In this document: positions 9,815 to 19,544 of the stretch, piece after piece | How positions within the stretch are numbered: position 1 is the stretch's first letter | Layout of the letters: each line of letters opens with the position of its first letter | Assembly: GCA_946902875.1 (NCBI GenBank) | Contig: OX336349.1 | Location: 18,127,891-18,191,890, forward strand | From: Nematopogon swammerdamellus | Lineage: Eukaryota; Arthropoda; Insecta; Lepidoptera; Adelidae | Length of the DNA: 64,000 nt | Reading direction: 5' to 3' | The notes under the pieces: generated by a model | Database searches by the model: none | The model's input: only the letters and a program-made list of their open reading frames with translations | Told to the model about the DNA's origin: nothing | Program-made: the position numbers and the translations under genes

Positions 9815-9916
9815 TTTTTATGGAAACCGACACGCTTGTGTACATCACCTACAACACCCGGATGTCAGCCCATAACGCCGGGTGAACTAGGTGCCATGTC
9901 AGCGCTTCCCTTCATT
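9815..9916 (-). repeat. SINE-A 3' fragment
   Basis: Reverse complement of the last ~100 bp of SINE-A with a T-rich start. Confidence 0.75.
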
Positions 9917-9924
9917 TTATGTCT

Positions 9925-10195
9925 TGAGAGTACTTGCACTGTTGTAAATTACAGCACAACACCGGCCACCACGGACATTCGGACATTCGGACAAGATAAC
10001 TATCAAGCAGCAAGTAAGGCACGAACAAAGACCCATCTGCTGCACGACTCGGTGGAAGGAACGTGCCAAGGTTTTATGGATAAGGCACCTCTCGCCTTAT
10101 CCATAAATCGCCTTATACGACATGCACGGAGAGAGATGCAGTGGGGCTATACTTTTTAATTACCGACCCCACATATTCTATACCGTGCCTCCAAA
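9925..10195 (-). repeat. Repeat-C copy, rearranged
   Basis: Reverse-strand copy of the unclassified repeat best seen at 62597-62907, covering the 'gtgttgtgctgtaatttac' part and the 'cattgcatctctcc' part. A 16-bp inverted repeat (AAGGCACCTCTCGCCTTATCC area, 10080-10105) lies inside. Confidence 0.6.
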
Positions 10196-10199
10196 GGTA

Positions 10200-10345
10200 A
10201 GGCCACACTCTCGCGGCACTACACTACATCGGAGCGGCGGAGGCGTTATCGGTTCTGCAACTAATGTTCCCAGCCCACTGCCACTTTAGATTCCGAAAGG
10301 CAAAAGTCGAGGGCATTTTAGTAATGGTATTTCCATAAAACCGGC
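10200..10345 (-). repeat. RTE-like LINE coding fragment
   Basis: Reverse frame reads LKWQWAGNISCRTD, the KWxWAGH-type motif near the end of RTE-class reverse transcriptases. The same fragment occurs in the opposite orientation at 14202-14350. Confidence 0.55.
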
Positions 10346-10985
10346 CAAGTGTGACTCGAACTCGCGCACCGAGGGTTCCGTATCGCCATTTCATGGTCAG
10401 CGCCACTCACTAGGGATTAGTTAAAATGCTTTTTTTTGACGATTTTTAGAAATAGGTTCTGTAAGTATTAAATTCATTTTATCAAAATAACCTAATACAA
10501 TAAAATTAAACTAAAATTAAGAAATATGATAAAACTAAACTAAAATAACTTATAAATTCAACTTAAAAAAAAAATTAAAACTACCTATAAATAATATATT
10601 TCATAGAGTCGCTGCATCGGTGCAAGTGCCAAGTACGCACGCCGCGTTACACCCCTGAATCTCAATGGCGATTCGCCGAACAAAGAAAGCTTTGGCACGG
10701 CGGTCACCAGATTTTAAAATGCTTCATACTCTTTTCGGTAGATGGCGCCCATACAGTTTTTAGTTTCTTGTATGGGGACCCCGTGAACTTTTGACTTTTT
10801 CTTATTTTTATTATTTGTTGTTATATCGGCCATAATATTCTGTAAAAATTTCAACGAGCTACCTATTACGGTTCAAGAGATACAGCCCTCGGACAGACAG
10901 ACCGCGTAGGCTTAGTAATAGGGTCCCGTACGGATACGAAACGGGTTTCGTATCCGTTTCGTTGATTTCGGTTACAGTAAAAATT
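10337..10985 (+). repeat. GGCC element with internal insertion
   Basis: Starts 'accggccaagtgtgactcg' and ends near 'gggtcccgtacggatacg'. An A-rich segment (about 10480-10700) similar to 3000-3230 interrupts it. After the end there is a short perfect mirror (CGGATACGAAACGGGTTTCGTATCCG, about 10932-10957). Confidence 0.65.
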
Positions 10986-11165
10986 CACATGTGAAACTAA
11001 TAGTTATGTATGATGCTAATTATATATATAACTTTCTTCATCCAATTTTTGGAGTTTCCGGCATCTTAGTGCCAATAGTCCGACTTGTTCCCGCCCAGGG
11101 TCCTCCCAGGAAAAAGAACAAGGTGTACATTAAGATGTTATAGATAATTATTTTGGAGCTCTGGT

Positions 11166-12044
11166 CTATTGATTTTCTGTTTGATTTAGTTCTTCCAAAT
11201 ATCCACTCATAAATTTCGACATAATTTTTGTGCTATGTATAGCCGCCTGCTTCTGTAAAATTTCCATCTTTATATCAGCCTTTAAAATATCTATATATTT
11301 TTGTGCAGTTTTTGAAATAATTCCGGTGGTACCAATAACAATAGGAATAATTTTGCACGTTGTGCTCCACAGTCTTTCCACTTCAATTTTGAGGGCATAG
11401 TATTTTGATAATTTTTCTGTTTCCTTTTTCATAATGTTGTAATCTGAGGGCACGGTTACATCAATGAGATAGGTTTTATTTTTCAATGTATCTATATATA
11501 TCAAATCTGGTCTATTGTTCGGTATTGCAAGGTCGGTAGTTACTGGTAGTTCCCAGATAATTTTGCTAGACTCGTTTTCAATTACATGTGGTTCATTTAA
11601 GGGACATTGCCACCAAAATTTGGTTGTTTGAAATTGATGTTTCTTTCTCAGGCACCAATACACATATTTTACGAGATTGTTGTGCCTTTTAACATACAGA
11701 GGTTGTACCAAAATTTTACAACCTGATATAATGTGCATTACGGTTTCGTCACGTTCACTGCACAAGCGACATTTACCGTCGACCTCTCGTTTGAGTACAT
11801 CTCTTTCAAACTGTTTTGTGATAATTGCCTGGTCTTGTATTGCAAAAATCTGGGATTCTAATTTGGGGGTCGTTGGATTTTTTTTAAGCCATGTAAATGA
11901 TTTCTGATAGTCAGTATTAGTATGCGCCAGGATTTGGTTAAATATCTGACCGTGAATGGGCCTCATCTTCCACTTTTCTTTATTGATAAGTATTTGGTAT
12001 TTAAGTATTATATTTTCATCTTCAGTAGGATCCGAAAGATTCAA
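11166..12044 (-). pseudogene. Dong/R4-like LINE, C-terminal endonuclease part
   Basis: 292-codon frame with a CCHC-type knuckle (CRLC..., HIISGC) and then a restriction-like endonuclease signature (RPDLIYID, 12 residues on YLIDVTVP), the PD..D arrangement of RLE-type LINEs (R2, R4/Dong, NeSL). It follows the reverse transcriptase frame at 12041-12996 but in another frame, so at least one frameshift separates them near 12041-12060. The stop at 11166 is probably the natural end of the ORF, with about 140 bp of 3' UTR to about 11020. In an active element this domain would nick the target site for target-primed reverse transcription. Confidence 0.75.
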
Positions 12045-12996
12045 GTCAGCTCTAAATGTTTCACCTTCTTTTGTATGCTATGAATGGTCTTTCTATTGTC
12101 ATGTGACTTTATGGTCTCCATAATGCAGTCACATCCTATTTTTATGTACATTTCAAATTTAATAGTAATACGTTTATACAAATCTTCCATATTGAGTAGT
12201 CCCCGTCCTCCCTCGTGAACTGGTAGATATAATCGTTGCACGTCAGACTTTTGTTGGTGTGCTTGGTAAATATTGAAAAGCTTTCTGGTTTTAACATCAA
12301 TTTTCTTCAGCTCACTGACGTTATAATTGATAAAATTAAATGTGTATAATAAAACTGGAGCAGCATAGCTGTTAATTGCTTTAATAATATTTCTGGCGTT
12401 AAGTTTAGATTTTAGAATTCTTCTTGTCCTTTTAAAATATAAATTTGCTTTGTCTTCTTTGACTTGATTGTGGTCAATTTCTCCATTTTCACAAATTCCC
12501 AAATATTTGTATTTCTTTCCATCTTCCAAGGGTAAGAATTTATTTCCGTCTAACAGTATGTGTTCCTCTCCAGCGATGTTTGTTCTCTTTCCGCATTTCA
12601 ATTCTAATACGTTGCATTTATCTAGCCCAAACTCCATTCCAATATTTCTTGTAAATATTTCAACTGTATCAATCAGTGTCGCCATCTCGTATTTGTTTTT
12701 TGCATACAATTTAATATCATCCATATACATTAGGTGATTAAATATTTGCCCATTCTTTAGTTTGTATCCGGTCCTATTGTATTTGTTCAGCATGGAAGAT
12801 AAGGGATTGAGGCAGAGGCAAAATATAAATGGAGAAAGGGAGTCCCCTTGGTAGATGCCTCTGTTGATTTTTATTGGTTTTGTGTTAATTGTGCATTTCG
12901 CACTCGACGCTGTCATAAGGACTTGCCATTTTCTCATGACTTTGATTATGAGATTGATTATATTTTCTGGACATTTATAAATTTTCAGGATATATA
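12041..12996 (-). pseudogene. Dong/R4-like LINE, reverse transcriptase part
   Basis: Reverse transcriptase segment with GIYQGDSLSPFIFCLCLNPL (motif B region) and YMDDIKLYA (catalytic motif C), followed by thumb-like sequence (IGMEFGLDKCNVL). Motif A and everything before it are missing: the copy stops where SINE-A begins (about 13003), so it is 5'-truncated. The first ~25 codons of the longest frame (to 13069) belong to the SINE, not to the LINE. YMDD and the RLE domain point to the R4/Dong group; Dong was described from Bombyx mori. Confidence 0.78.
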
Positions 12997-13002
12997 TATA
13001 TA

Positions 13003-13305
13003 TTTTTTTATGGAAACTGACACGGTTGGCTACATCACCTACAACGTCCGTGATGTCAGCCCATAACACCGGGTGAACTAGGTGCCATGTCAGTGCTTCC
13101 CCCTTTGATCGTGCCGGCTACACTGAACTGGTCGAAAAACACAGACTAATTATAGCCGTGTGGACCGACGTTTCATTCAGTGCGGTGGTACCAACCCGGG
13201 CGGGTTAAACCCTACCACTGAGTAAGATTAGGAGGGAAGGGACCTGCAGTTTTACGAGGAATCCGAACCTCGGTCAGCCTCCAACGGTCAGCGGTCACCC
13301 ATTAT
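13003..13305 (-). repeat. SINE-A, nearly full length
   Basis: Poly(T) start, conserved tail and body, ending in the 5S-like segment ('cagcggtcacccat'); the outermost A-box end is missing. It borders the 5' truncation of the Dong-like LINE. Confidence 0.85.
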
Positions 13306-13744
13306 GGGAAAACCTAATACCTATGAGTTACAATGTGATGATAACATAATATTTGTTCTGAATATTTTTTGCTATAAACTCAGCTAACGGCCGCGACGAG
13401 ACATCTCATACAAATTAATTACGCCCCTTTTAGCGAAATGATTAATTTAAGGAATATAGTCCTCGCTGCCTTGATAATAAGGATCACTTTCAAATAAGGC
13501 AATGCACCTATTTAAAATTGTCAAAATTATCAGTATAATAATTTTACGTTTTCGGAGAATCGCGCAAATACCAAAATAACGAGGTCCTATTTCCGAACAG
13601 GGTTTCCCCTTTATTCCAGTTGTTAAGATTATAATTCGGTCGTGTTTTCCGTAGCATTTCCTCAAACTCTCGAGTCTCGTTGAGCGTATTTTCTTTAAGA
13701 AAAAATCATGAATATTAAAATATTATGAAATTATATCAGAAATA
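13306..13744. other. No recognised content
   Basis: AT-rich; only a 72-codon reverse frame without family resemblance. Confidence 0.4.
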
Positions 13745-14105
13745 TCAATACTAATAACAAATCTGTAAAGGATAGTTAAGGAGTAAGTTACTTTGTTTTA
13801 TGAGATACAGATTTTGTAGACTCTATGTATGATTGTACTCTAAATTGACGACTTTTAGAAATTTTTTCTGTATGTATGTTCCTCCATAACTCTTAAACCG
13901 ATCATCCGAATTCGATGAAACTTAGTACAAGCGCGCAGAGATACAGGATGGGCCAAATACAATTCAATTACGGTTACGCTAATATGTGGCTCATATACAA
14001 ACCGAATTGTTCCACGCGCCGAAATAAAGGCTTGGTAGCGGGCTTACTTACTTTCTTCTTTTTAAATCCGAATATCACGCGAGTGAAGCCGCGGGAAAAA
14101 CCTAG
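13745..14105 (+). mobile_element. Helitron-like non-autonomous element, full copy
   Basis: TCAATACTAATAACAAATC start, inner blocks 'aactcttaaaccgatcatcc' and 'ccgaattgttccacgcgccg', and a GAAGCCGCGGGAAAAACCTAG end. 361 bp, no coding sequence. Confidence 0.7.
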
Positions 14106-14159
14106 TTATTTATATATCATCAGATTGTACCTACATAATAAGCTATTCGCATATAACTA

Positions 14160-14400
14160 TAGCATCATGACTATTAGTTTCACACGTGAATTTTTGCTGT
14201 AACGGAAATACTTTTCATGGAAATACCATCACTAAAATCCTCTCGACTGTTTGCCTCTCAGAATATAAAGTGGCCGTGGGCTGGGCACATTAGTTGCAGA
14301 ACCGATTACGCCGCCGTGCCGCGCCGCGCCGCTGCAGCGCAGTGTCGCGAGAGTGCGTTCTTACCTTTGGAGATAAGTAAGGTACAATATCAATCAATAA
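14160..14400 (+). repeat. RTE-like LINE fragment
   Basis: Frame reads NIKWPWAGHISCRTD; it is the reverse-oriented equivalent of 10200-10345. GC-rich (CCGCGCCGCGCCGC) part near 14310. Confidence 0.55.
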
Positions 14401-14429
14401 ATGGTTTAAGAGTATTTGGAGGAGCACAA

Positions 14430-14530
14430 AGGAGGAACATACATACATACATATAGAAAAGATTTCTAAAAATCGCCAATTTATTTTTAGTATCATACAT
14501 AGAGTCTACAAACTACGCAGTATCTCATAC
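14430..14530 (-). repeat. Helitron-like fragment
   Basis: Matches the middle of 50055-50466 ('gatttctaaaaatcg', 'catagagtctacaaac'). Another piece of the same family is at about 14983-15025. Confidence 0.55.
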
Positions 14531-14540
14531 ATAAAAAAAC

Positions 14541-14690
14541 CGCCTTCAAAAATGTATGAAATAAAAAATTAAAATCGAACCCTAGAGTTGAAGGCGGTCG
14601 GTTATTTTTGCTTGCTTTAGCACCACCGCCTTCAACTCTAGGGTTCGATTAAAAATTTTTATTTCATACATTTTTGAAGGCGGTTTTTAT
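14541..14690. repeat. Snap-back repeat (CCGCCTTCAA arms), copy 2
   Basis: Arms 'accgccttcaaaaatgtatg' and its mirror, with inner mirror 'aaccctagagttgaaggcgg', loop 'tttttgcttgctttagcacc'. Could fold into a ~60-bp stem hairpin. Confidence 0.8.
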
Positions 14691-15430
14691 ATTTTTTTAA
14701 ATAGTTTTTTATTTCACAGTTTTTTTAGTAATTTTTATTTGCTATTAATGTACTCGGCGGAATCGCTCGGCCTTCGGCCTCGCGATTCCGCCTCGCTTTC
14801 CAATCCGATCTTGACCAAAAAAAAAAAAAATGGGACCACCTTGGAGCTAGACTGAACCGAACACAAAAAAAAGAATCATCGAAATCGGTTCACAATTGGG
14901 GAAGATATTGCTGAACATACATAAAAAAAAATACATACAGCCGAACATAGAACCTCCTCCTTTTTTGAAGTCGCTTAACAAAGTAACTTACTCCATGACC
15001 ATCCCTTACAGATTTATTATTATTCATATTCACTTTGATAAAATTAAATATATTTTTTGGTTCGATACTGTTCTCAGTACGTACCTATCTGGGAGCTTGA
15101 AACGAGGTTATGCTCAACATCCACATTTTTGTAGTATTCAATTTCCAATATTGAATAGAAGCATAGCATATAGGACATGCCGGCTTGAGTGCACAACGCT
15201 GTCGGCATATCGGATCTAATGCATTTCTGTGCGATTGGCATGTAGATAATCGAATACCGGGTGTACGAAGAGGCTTTGCGGACCTATCACCAGCCTGCCT
15301 GACTTCACGGCGGATTATCGAAAACCAGCAGCGCTAACCGCAGCTGCTCTGTTTCACTGTCAGATCAGGAAACCTGATCTGAGGTTTCACTAGACGCATT
15401 AAGGAGCCGGTTGGAGCGAGTGAGAAGGAT
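14691..15430. other. Mostly unrecognised
   Basis: Contains a short mirror 'ggaatcgctcggccttcggcc' near 14760 and the Helitron-like scrap near 14983. The 107-codon frame at 14896-15219 has no family resemblance. Confidence 0.4.
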
Positions 15431-15440
15431 CTTTTTTTTT

Positions 15441-15713
15441 TAATTTTTTTTTATGGAAACTGACACGGTTGTCTACATCACCTACAACGTCCGTGATGTC
15501 AGCCCATAACACAGGGTGAACTAGGTGCCATGTCAGTGCTTCCCCCTTTGATCGTGCCGGCTACACTGAACTGGTCGGAAAACATAAACTATTTACACAG
15601 CCGTTTAGACCGACGTTTCATTCAGTGCGGTGGTACCAACCCGGGCGGGTTAAACCCTACCACCAAGTAAGATTGGGAGGGAAGGGACCTACAGTTTTAC
15701 GAGGAATCCGAAA
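15441..15713 (-). repeat. SINE-A, 5' truncated
   Basis: T-run, tail, body; stops before the B-box/5S head. Confidence 0.82.
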
Positions 15714-15774
15714 ATCCGATCATGATAAATTGCTAGTAGCGATGAATTTCTAAATTGATAGAGAATATCCTCTA

Positions 15775-16125
15775 GGGACCCTAACGCCGTCTGTCTGTCC
15801 GTCTCTCCGAGGGCTGTATCTCTTGAACCGTAATAGGTAGCCCGTTGAAATTTTCACAGAATATTTGTTATTATGGCCGATATAACATAAGAAAAATAAG
15901 AAAAAGTAAAAAATACACGGTGGTCCCCATATAAGAGACTAAAAAGTGTATACGCGCCATCTACCGAAAAGAGTATGAAGCATTTTAACTAATCATGAAT
16001 TTTAACTAATATGAAGCATTTCATAAAATACACCATTTGCACCATTTATGGCGTGAGTGGCGTTGACCATGACATGGCGATACGGAACCCTCGGTGCGCG
16101 AGTTCGACTCGCACTTGGCCGGTTT
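15775..16125 (-). repeat. GGCC element
   Basis: Contains 'cttgaaccgtaataggtagc', 'tctaccgaaaagagtatgaa' and ends with the mirror of 'accggccaagtgcgagtcg'. The two ends are about 350 bp apart, which is probably near full length. Confidence 0.72.
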
Positions 16126-16600
16126 TTATAATATTCAGCGTCTGCTGTCTGTGTGTATGTATGTATTATAAATTTATAATATATAATAATAAAAGGGACC
16201 CCTCCGGTGTCAGTCTGTCCGTTTGTGTCGGTCACACGCAGATATTTCCGGATTGACTCAACCGAGGATTTTAACGAAACTGATGCCAAAATACGCAGAA
16301 CTAGCCATACCTACATAAATAATTTGTCTAAAAAATCGGTGGAAAGTGCAGGGTACCCTTATTCCTCAGTCGACTTTTACGGCATGCACGGGGAGAGATG
16401 CACTGGGCCTATTGTTTTCAATCATTGTTTTCAATAGCCAACACACTGTATGAACAGTTAATATAACAACGATAAGCTAATCGAAGCCCCTAGGATTAGC
16501 CTAGATCACCATCCCGGATTTCAGTGCTCTCGAGATTATATAGGTACGTCAGATCACGTAGGTAGCGCGTGGGTGGATGTACGTGTGTTGAAATAGAGCA
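16126..16600. other. Unrecognised, with a Repeat-C end
   Basis: 16370-16440 holds the 'ttacggcatgcacggggagagatgc' end of Repeat-C (reverse). The 16200-16340 segment gives only short frames. Confidence 0.4.
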
Positions 16601-16609
16601 CTTCTACCC

Positions 16610-17002
16610 ATGCTCGATTGCACCAGTAGTGTAGCCAGCAATCCAGGGAAGTCTCCGGTATGGCACCTACCTTCTCCGCCGGATTACATAAAAAAAAAAA
16701 TTAAGCCACCAGTACGCTTTTTCCGCTTTGCACCTTATGCTGAAGGGCGACAGGATAGCTAGAGACTTTTACTAGGTGGTAGGCTCAAATTGTAGCCGAC
16801 TGGGTTGGTACCACCGTACTGGATGTAAGATGGCCGCAAGCAACCTCGGTTCTGTTCTCCTCTAGTCCAGTATAGCCAGCAATCCAGGGAAGTCTCCGGT
16901 ATGGCACCTACCTTCTCGGAGGTGATATTGGCTGGTTAGAGCATGTGCTTTGGCCCCTCCGACTCAGCCACCCATACCGGATTACATAAAAAAAAAAAAA
17001 CT
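16610..17002 (+). repeat. SINE-B copies (two, nested or tandem)
   Basis: A short 3' piece (16610-16695) ends 'ccggattacat' + A-run. It is followed by a longer copy (16779-17002) with 'gtaccaccgtactggatgta', 'ccagtatagccagcaatcc' and the same A-tailed end. The tRNA-like head is missing in both. Confidence 0.7.
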
Positions 17003-17170
17003 ACCTTGGCGATGTTTTTCCACCGAGTCGTGCAACATCGTGCCTTACTTGCTGCTTGACAGTTATCTTGTCCTAACTAATGCATTGCTAAACGTAGCGA
17101 TCGGTGTTGTGCTGTAATTTACAAGAGTACTTGCAGCACAACACGGATTACTGTGATTACGCTGAATGGC
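17003..17170 (+). repeat. Repeat-C fragment
   Basis: Runs from 'accttggcgatgtttttcca' through the 'gtgttgtgctgtaatttac' block. Confidence 0.6.
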
Positions 17171-17244
17171 GAGATACAGCGTACGTTACCATTCCACGTG
17201 ACCGATTTTAGACCCCAATGTGACCATGTGTGGTATCTTGACTT

Positions 17245-17570
17245 CAATCACGTCCCTCTTGGAGGACCCGAGACTTTATTTGGGGAGATATAAATTATAA
17301 TGAGCAGGGAGAGCGTTTCGGCGTTAGCCAGTTCTGTCGAGGAAAGGTCTGCAGAACCGATTGGTACGCATCCGCGGTAAGTTCAGCCTAGAATAGGGAT
17401 GCAATGCAATTACATCCCTATTATAATTGATTGCGTTAAACAGCTCCTCCGAGCACTCCCCATGGAATAAGCGATATAACACGCTTAGGGAGCAGACATC
17501 CCTACATAGTTTGGGAGTCCGTTTAGAGCGCCTTAAATCCCCGTCGTCTGTGCTATAAAATTAATTTGAG
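17245..17570 (-). repeat. LINE-A ORF2 3' fragment, diverged
   Basis: Reverse-strand match to the last third of LINE-A ORF2 (sites corresponding to 'ggttctgtagaggaaag' and 'ggtacgcatccgcggtaag'). It has in-frame breaks and small insertions; older than the 27-43 kb pieces. Confidence 0.65.
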
Positions 17571-17690
17571 CTGCTTAGACAATACCGCGTCGCGGTTATC
17601 ACGGTCTTATACACATACAAACCACTTGGGGGGTGTGGGCGTGTGGGGCAGTTCACACTCTACGTAACTTTTATTGTATTGTATTGTTTA

Positions 17691-17950
17691 CTAGCTTTTT
17701 CCCGCGGTTTCTGTCGCGTGAAATTCGTATTTAAAAAGAAGAAAGTAAGTAAGCCCTCTACCGTACCTTTATTTCGGCGGGCGGAACAATTCGGTATGAA
17801 TGAGAGCAACATCTTAGCGTAACCAGAACTGAATTTTATTTTGTACTAGCTTTTGGCCGCGGCTTCGCTCGCGTGAAATTCTTATTTAAAAAGAAGAAAG
17901 AAAAAAACAATTCGTACTCAAAAAGAAAGTAAATAAGTATGTTGTAATAT
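17691..17950 (-). mobile_element. Helitron-like termini, two partial copies
   Basis: CTAGCTTTTTCCCGCGG at 17691 and CTAGCTTTTGGCCGCGG at 17846, both followed by 'gcgtgaaattc' and an A-rich block. The first copy runs through 'ggcggaacaattcgg' before the second begins, as if one end inserted into another copy. Confidence 0.6.
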
Positions 17951-18282
17951 TTCAAAATTTTAATTTTACTTTTTTTTTTAGAACAATACACCGAAACATT
18001 GTATAAAATTCTACAAAATTCGCTGCTGCCAAATTAGAATTTTCCGTAGCTATTCGTATCATCTTAAGTACACATGGAACACCACCCTAATATTACGTAA
18101 TATTTGTTCGTCCGCCATACGCCCAGAGCGATGTGATGCCCAACAGTAGTGGAATGGGAATTTAATTTCATCCGCTTTATTTACCTGAGAATAGTGGCGC
18201 AGGCGGTTGCGGCAAGCAAGAGACTCGAATTTGGCAGACAGGGACGCATTTAATAAATATCAATAATATCAGTACCGTGTGG
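17951..18282. other. No recognised content
   Basis: AT-rich intronic sequence without open frames or shared repeats. Confidence 0.4.
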
Positions 18283-18360
18283 GGTCGGTACTTAAAAAGA
18301 ATAGCCCCACTGCATCTCTCCCCGTCGCATGTCGTAAAAGTCGACTAAGGGATAAGAAAA
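18283..18360 (+). repeat. Repeat-C 5' fragment
   Basis: 'gtggggtcggtacttaaaaa' followed by 'ccccactgcatctctccccg' and 'gtcgactaagggataag', as at 22789 and 62597. Confidence 0.7.
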
Positions 18361-18363
18361 TTC

Positions 18364-18750
18364 GTCAGCCTCGGTAGCTCAGTGGCGCGGTTGGTTAGTC
18401 AACTGTTATTAAGCAACGCTGAGCGCGGTCAGTGATTGGATGGGTGACCGCTCGACCGTTGGAGGCTGACCGTGGTTCGGATTCCACGTTAAACTGTAGG
18501 TCCCTTCCCTTCTTACCTTACTAGGTGGTAGGGTTTATCCCGGCCGGGTTGGTACCACCGCACTGAACGAAACGTCGGTCGAAACGGCTATGTAAATAGT
18601 TCGTGTTTTCCGTCCAGTTTAGTGTAGCCGACATGAAATGAAGGGAAGCACTGACATGGCACCTAGTTCACCCTGTGTTATGGGCTGACATCACGGATGT
18701 TGTAGGTGATGTAGCCAACCGTGTCAGGTTCCATAAAAAAAAAAAAAAAA
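18364..18750 (+). repeat. SINE-A, full length
   Basis: Best + strand copy: A-box segment TCGGTAGCTCAGTGG; 5S-like segment TTAAGCAACGCTGAGCGCGG followed by TCAGTGATTGGATGGGTGAC; B-box-like GGTTCGGATTCC; body; 16-bp A-run. About 387 bp. Confidence 0.9.
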
Positions 18751-19030
18751 TTATAATAATAAATCTGTAAGGGATGGTCATGGAGTAAGTTACTTTGTTT
18801 TATGAGATATTGCTTTTGTAGACTATGTATGATACTAAAACTAAATTGATGATTTTTAGAAATCTTTTTCGTATGTATGTATGTTCCTACATAACTCTTA
18901 AACCGATCATCAGTACAAGCACATTTGATTATACGGGACACAGGATAGGCTAAATAAAATTCAGTTCCGGTTACGCTAAGATGTGGCTCTCATACAAACC
19001 GAATTGTTCCGCGCGCCGAAATAGAGGTAT
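18751..19030 (+). mobile_element. Helitron-like element, 3' truncated
   Basis: Starts 'ttataataataaatctgtaa', has 'ggatggtcatggagtaag' and 'ccgaattgttccgcgcgccg', then breaks off before the GC hairpin. Directly abuts the A-tail of SINE-A. Confidence 0.6.
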
Positions 19031-19544
19031 TGATTGACCACAGGAATGTAATTATTTTATTTTGGAAAACCAACAGCTCTATAACTAATTTTTTAATGAT
19101 ATACCTATGAATATTTTAATTACAGAATAAAATAGAAACTAAAACTACCTATCTAAAACCACAAATCTAAAACAAAAAGTTTTACCAAGAAATAGTAAAA
19201 ATAAAATTATTTTTAATCCAAAAATATACCACACTTAATTATTTATAATAAACGAATGAAATTAATATAAAACACAACTTTTGTAAAACCCGACTACGAA
19301 CAATGAAGAAATTACAAGAAACGTTTATTTGTAAAGAGCAGCAGAAAATACTGCAGTCGGCGCTTAAAACTTTTCTTCTGATTTCATTGGGTTTTTGTTG
19401 TCACATGTTCATTGAACAAAAAAGTGCACTCCTGTGCTGTATGTCTGCTCCCTTTCAGCTAAAAAAATGATTCTTAAATGTTTTTAATCTTTTTGTTATT
19501 TTATGGTTTTAGCTGAACGTTTTTCTTTCTTTCTTTCTTCTTTA
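19031..19544. other. AT-rich flank of the minisatellite
   Basis: No coding sequence or shared repeat recognised. Confidence 0.45.
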
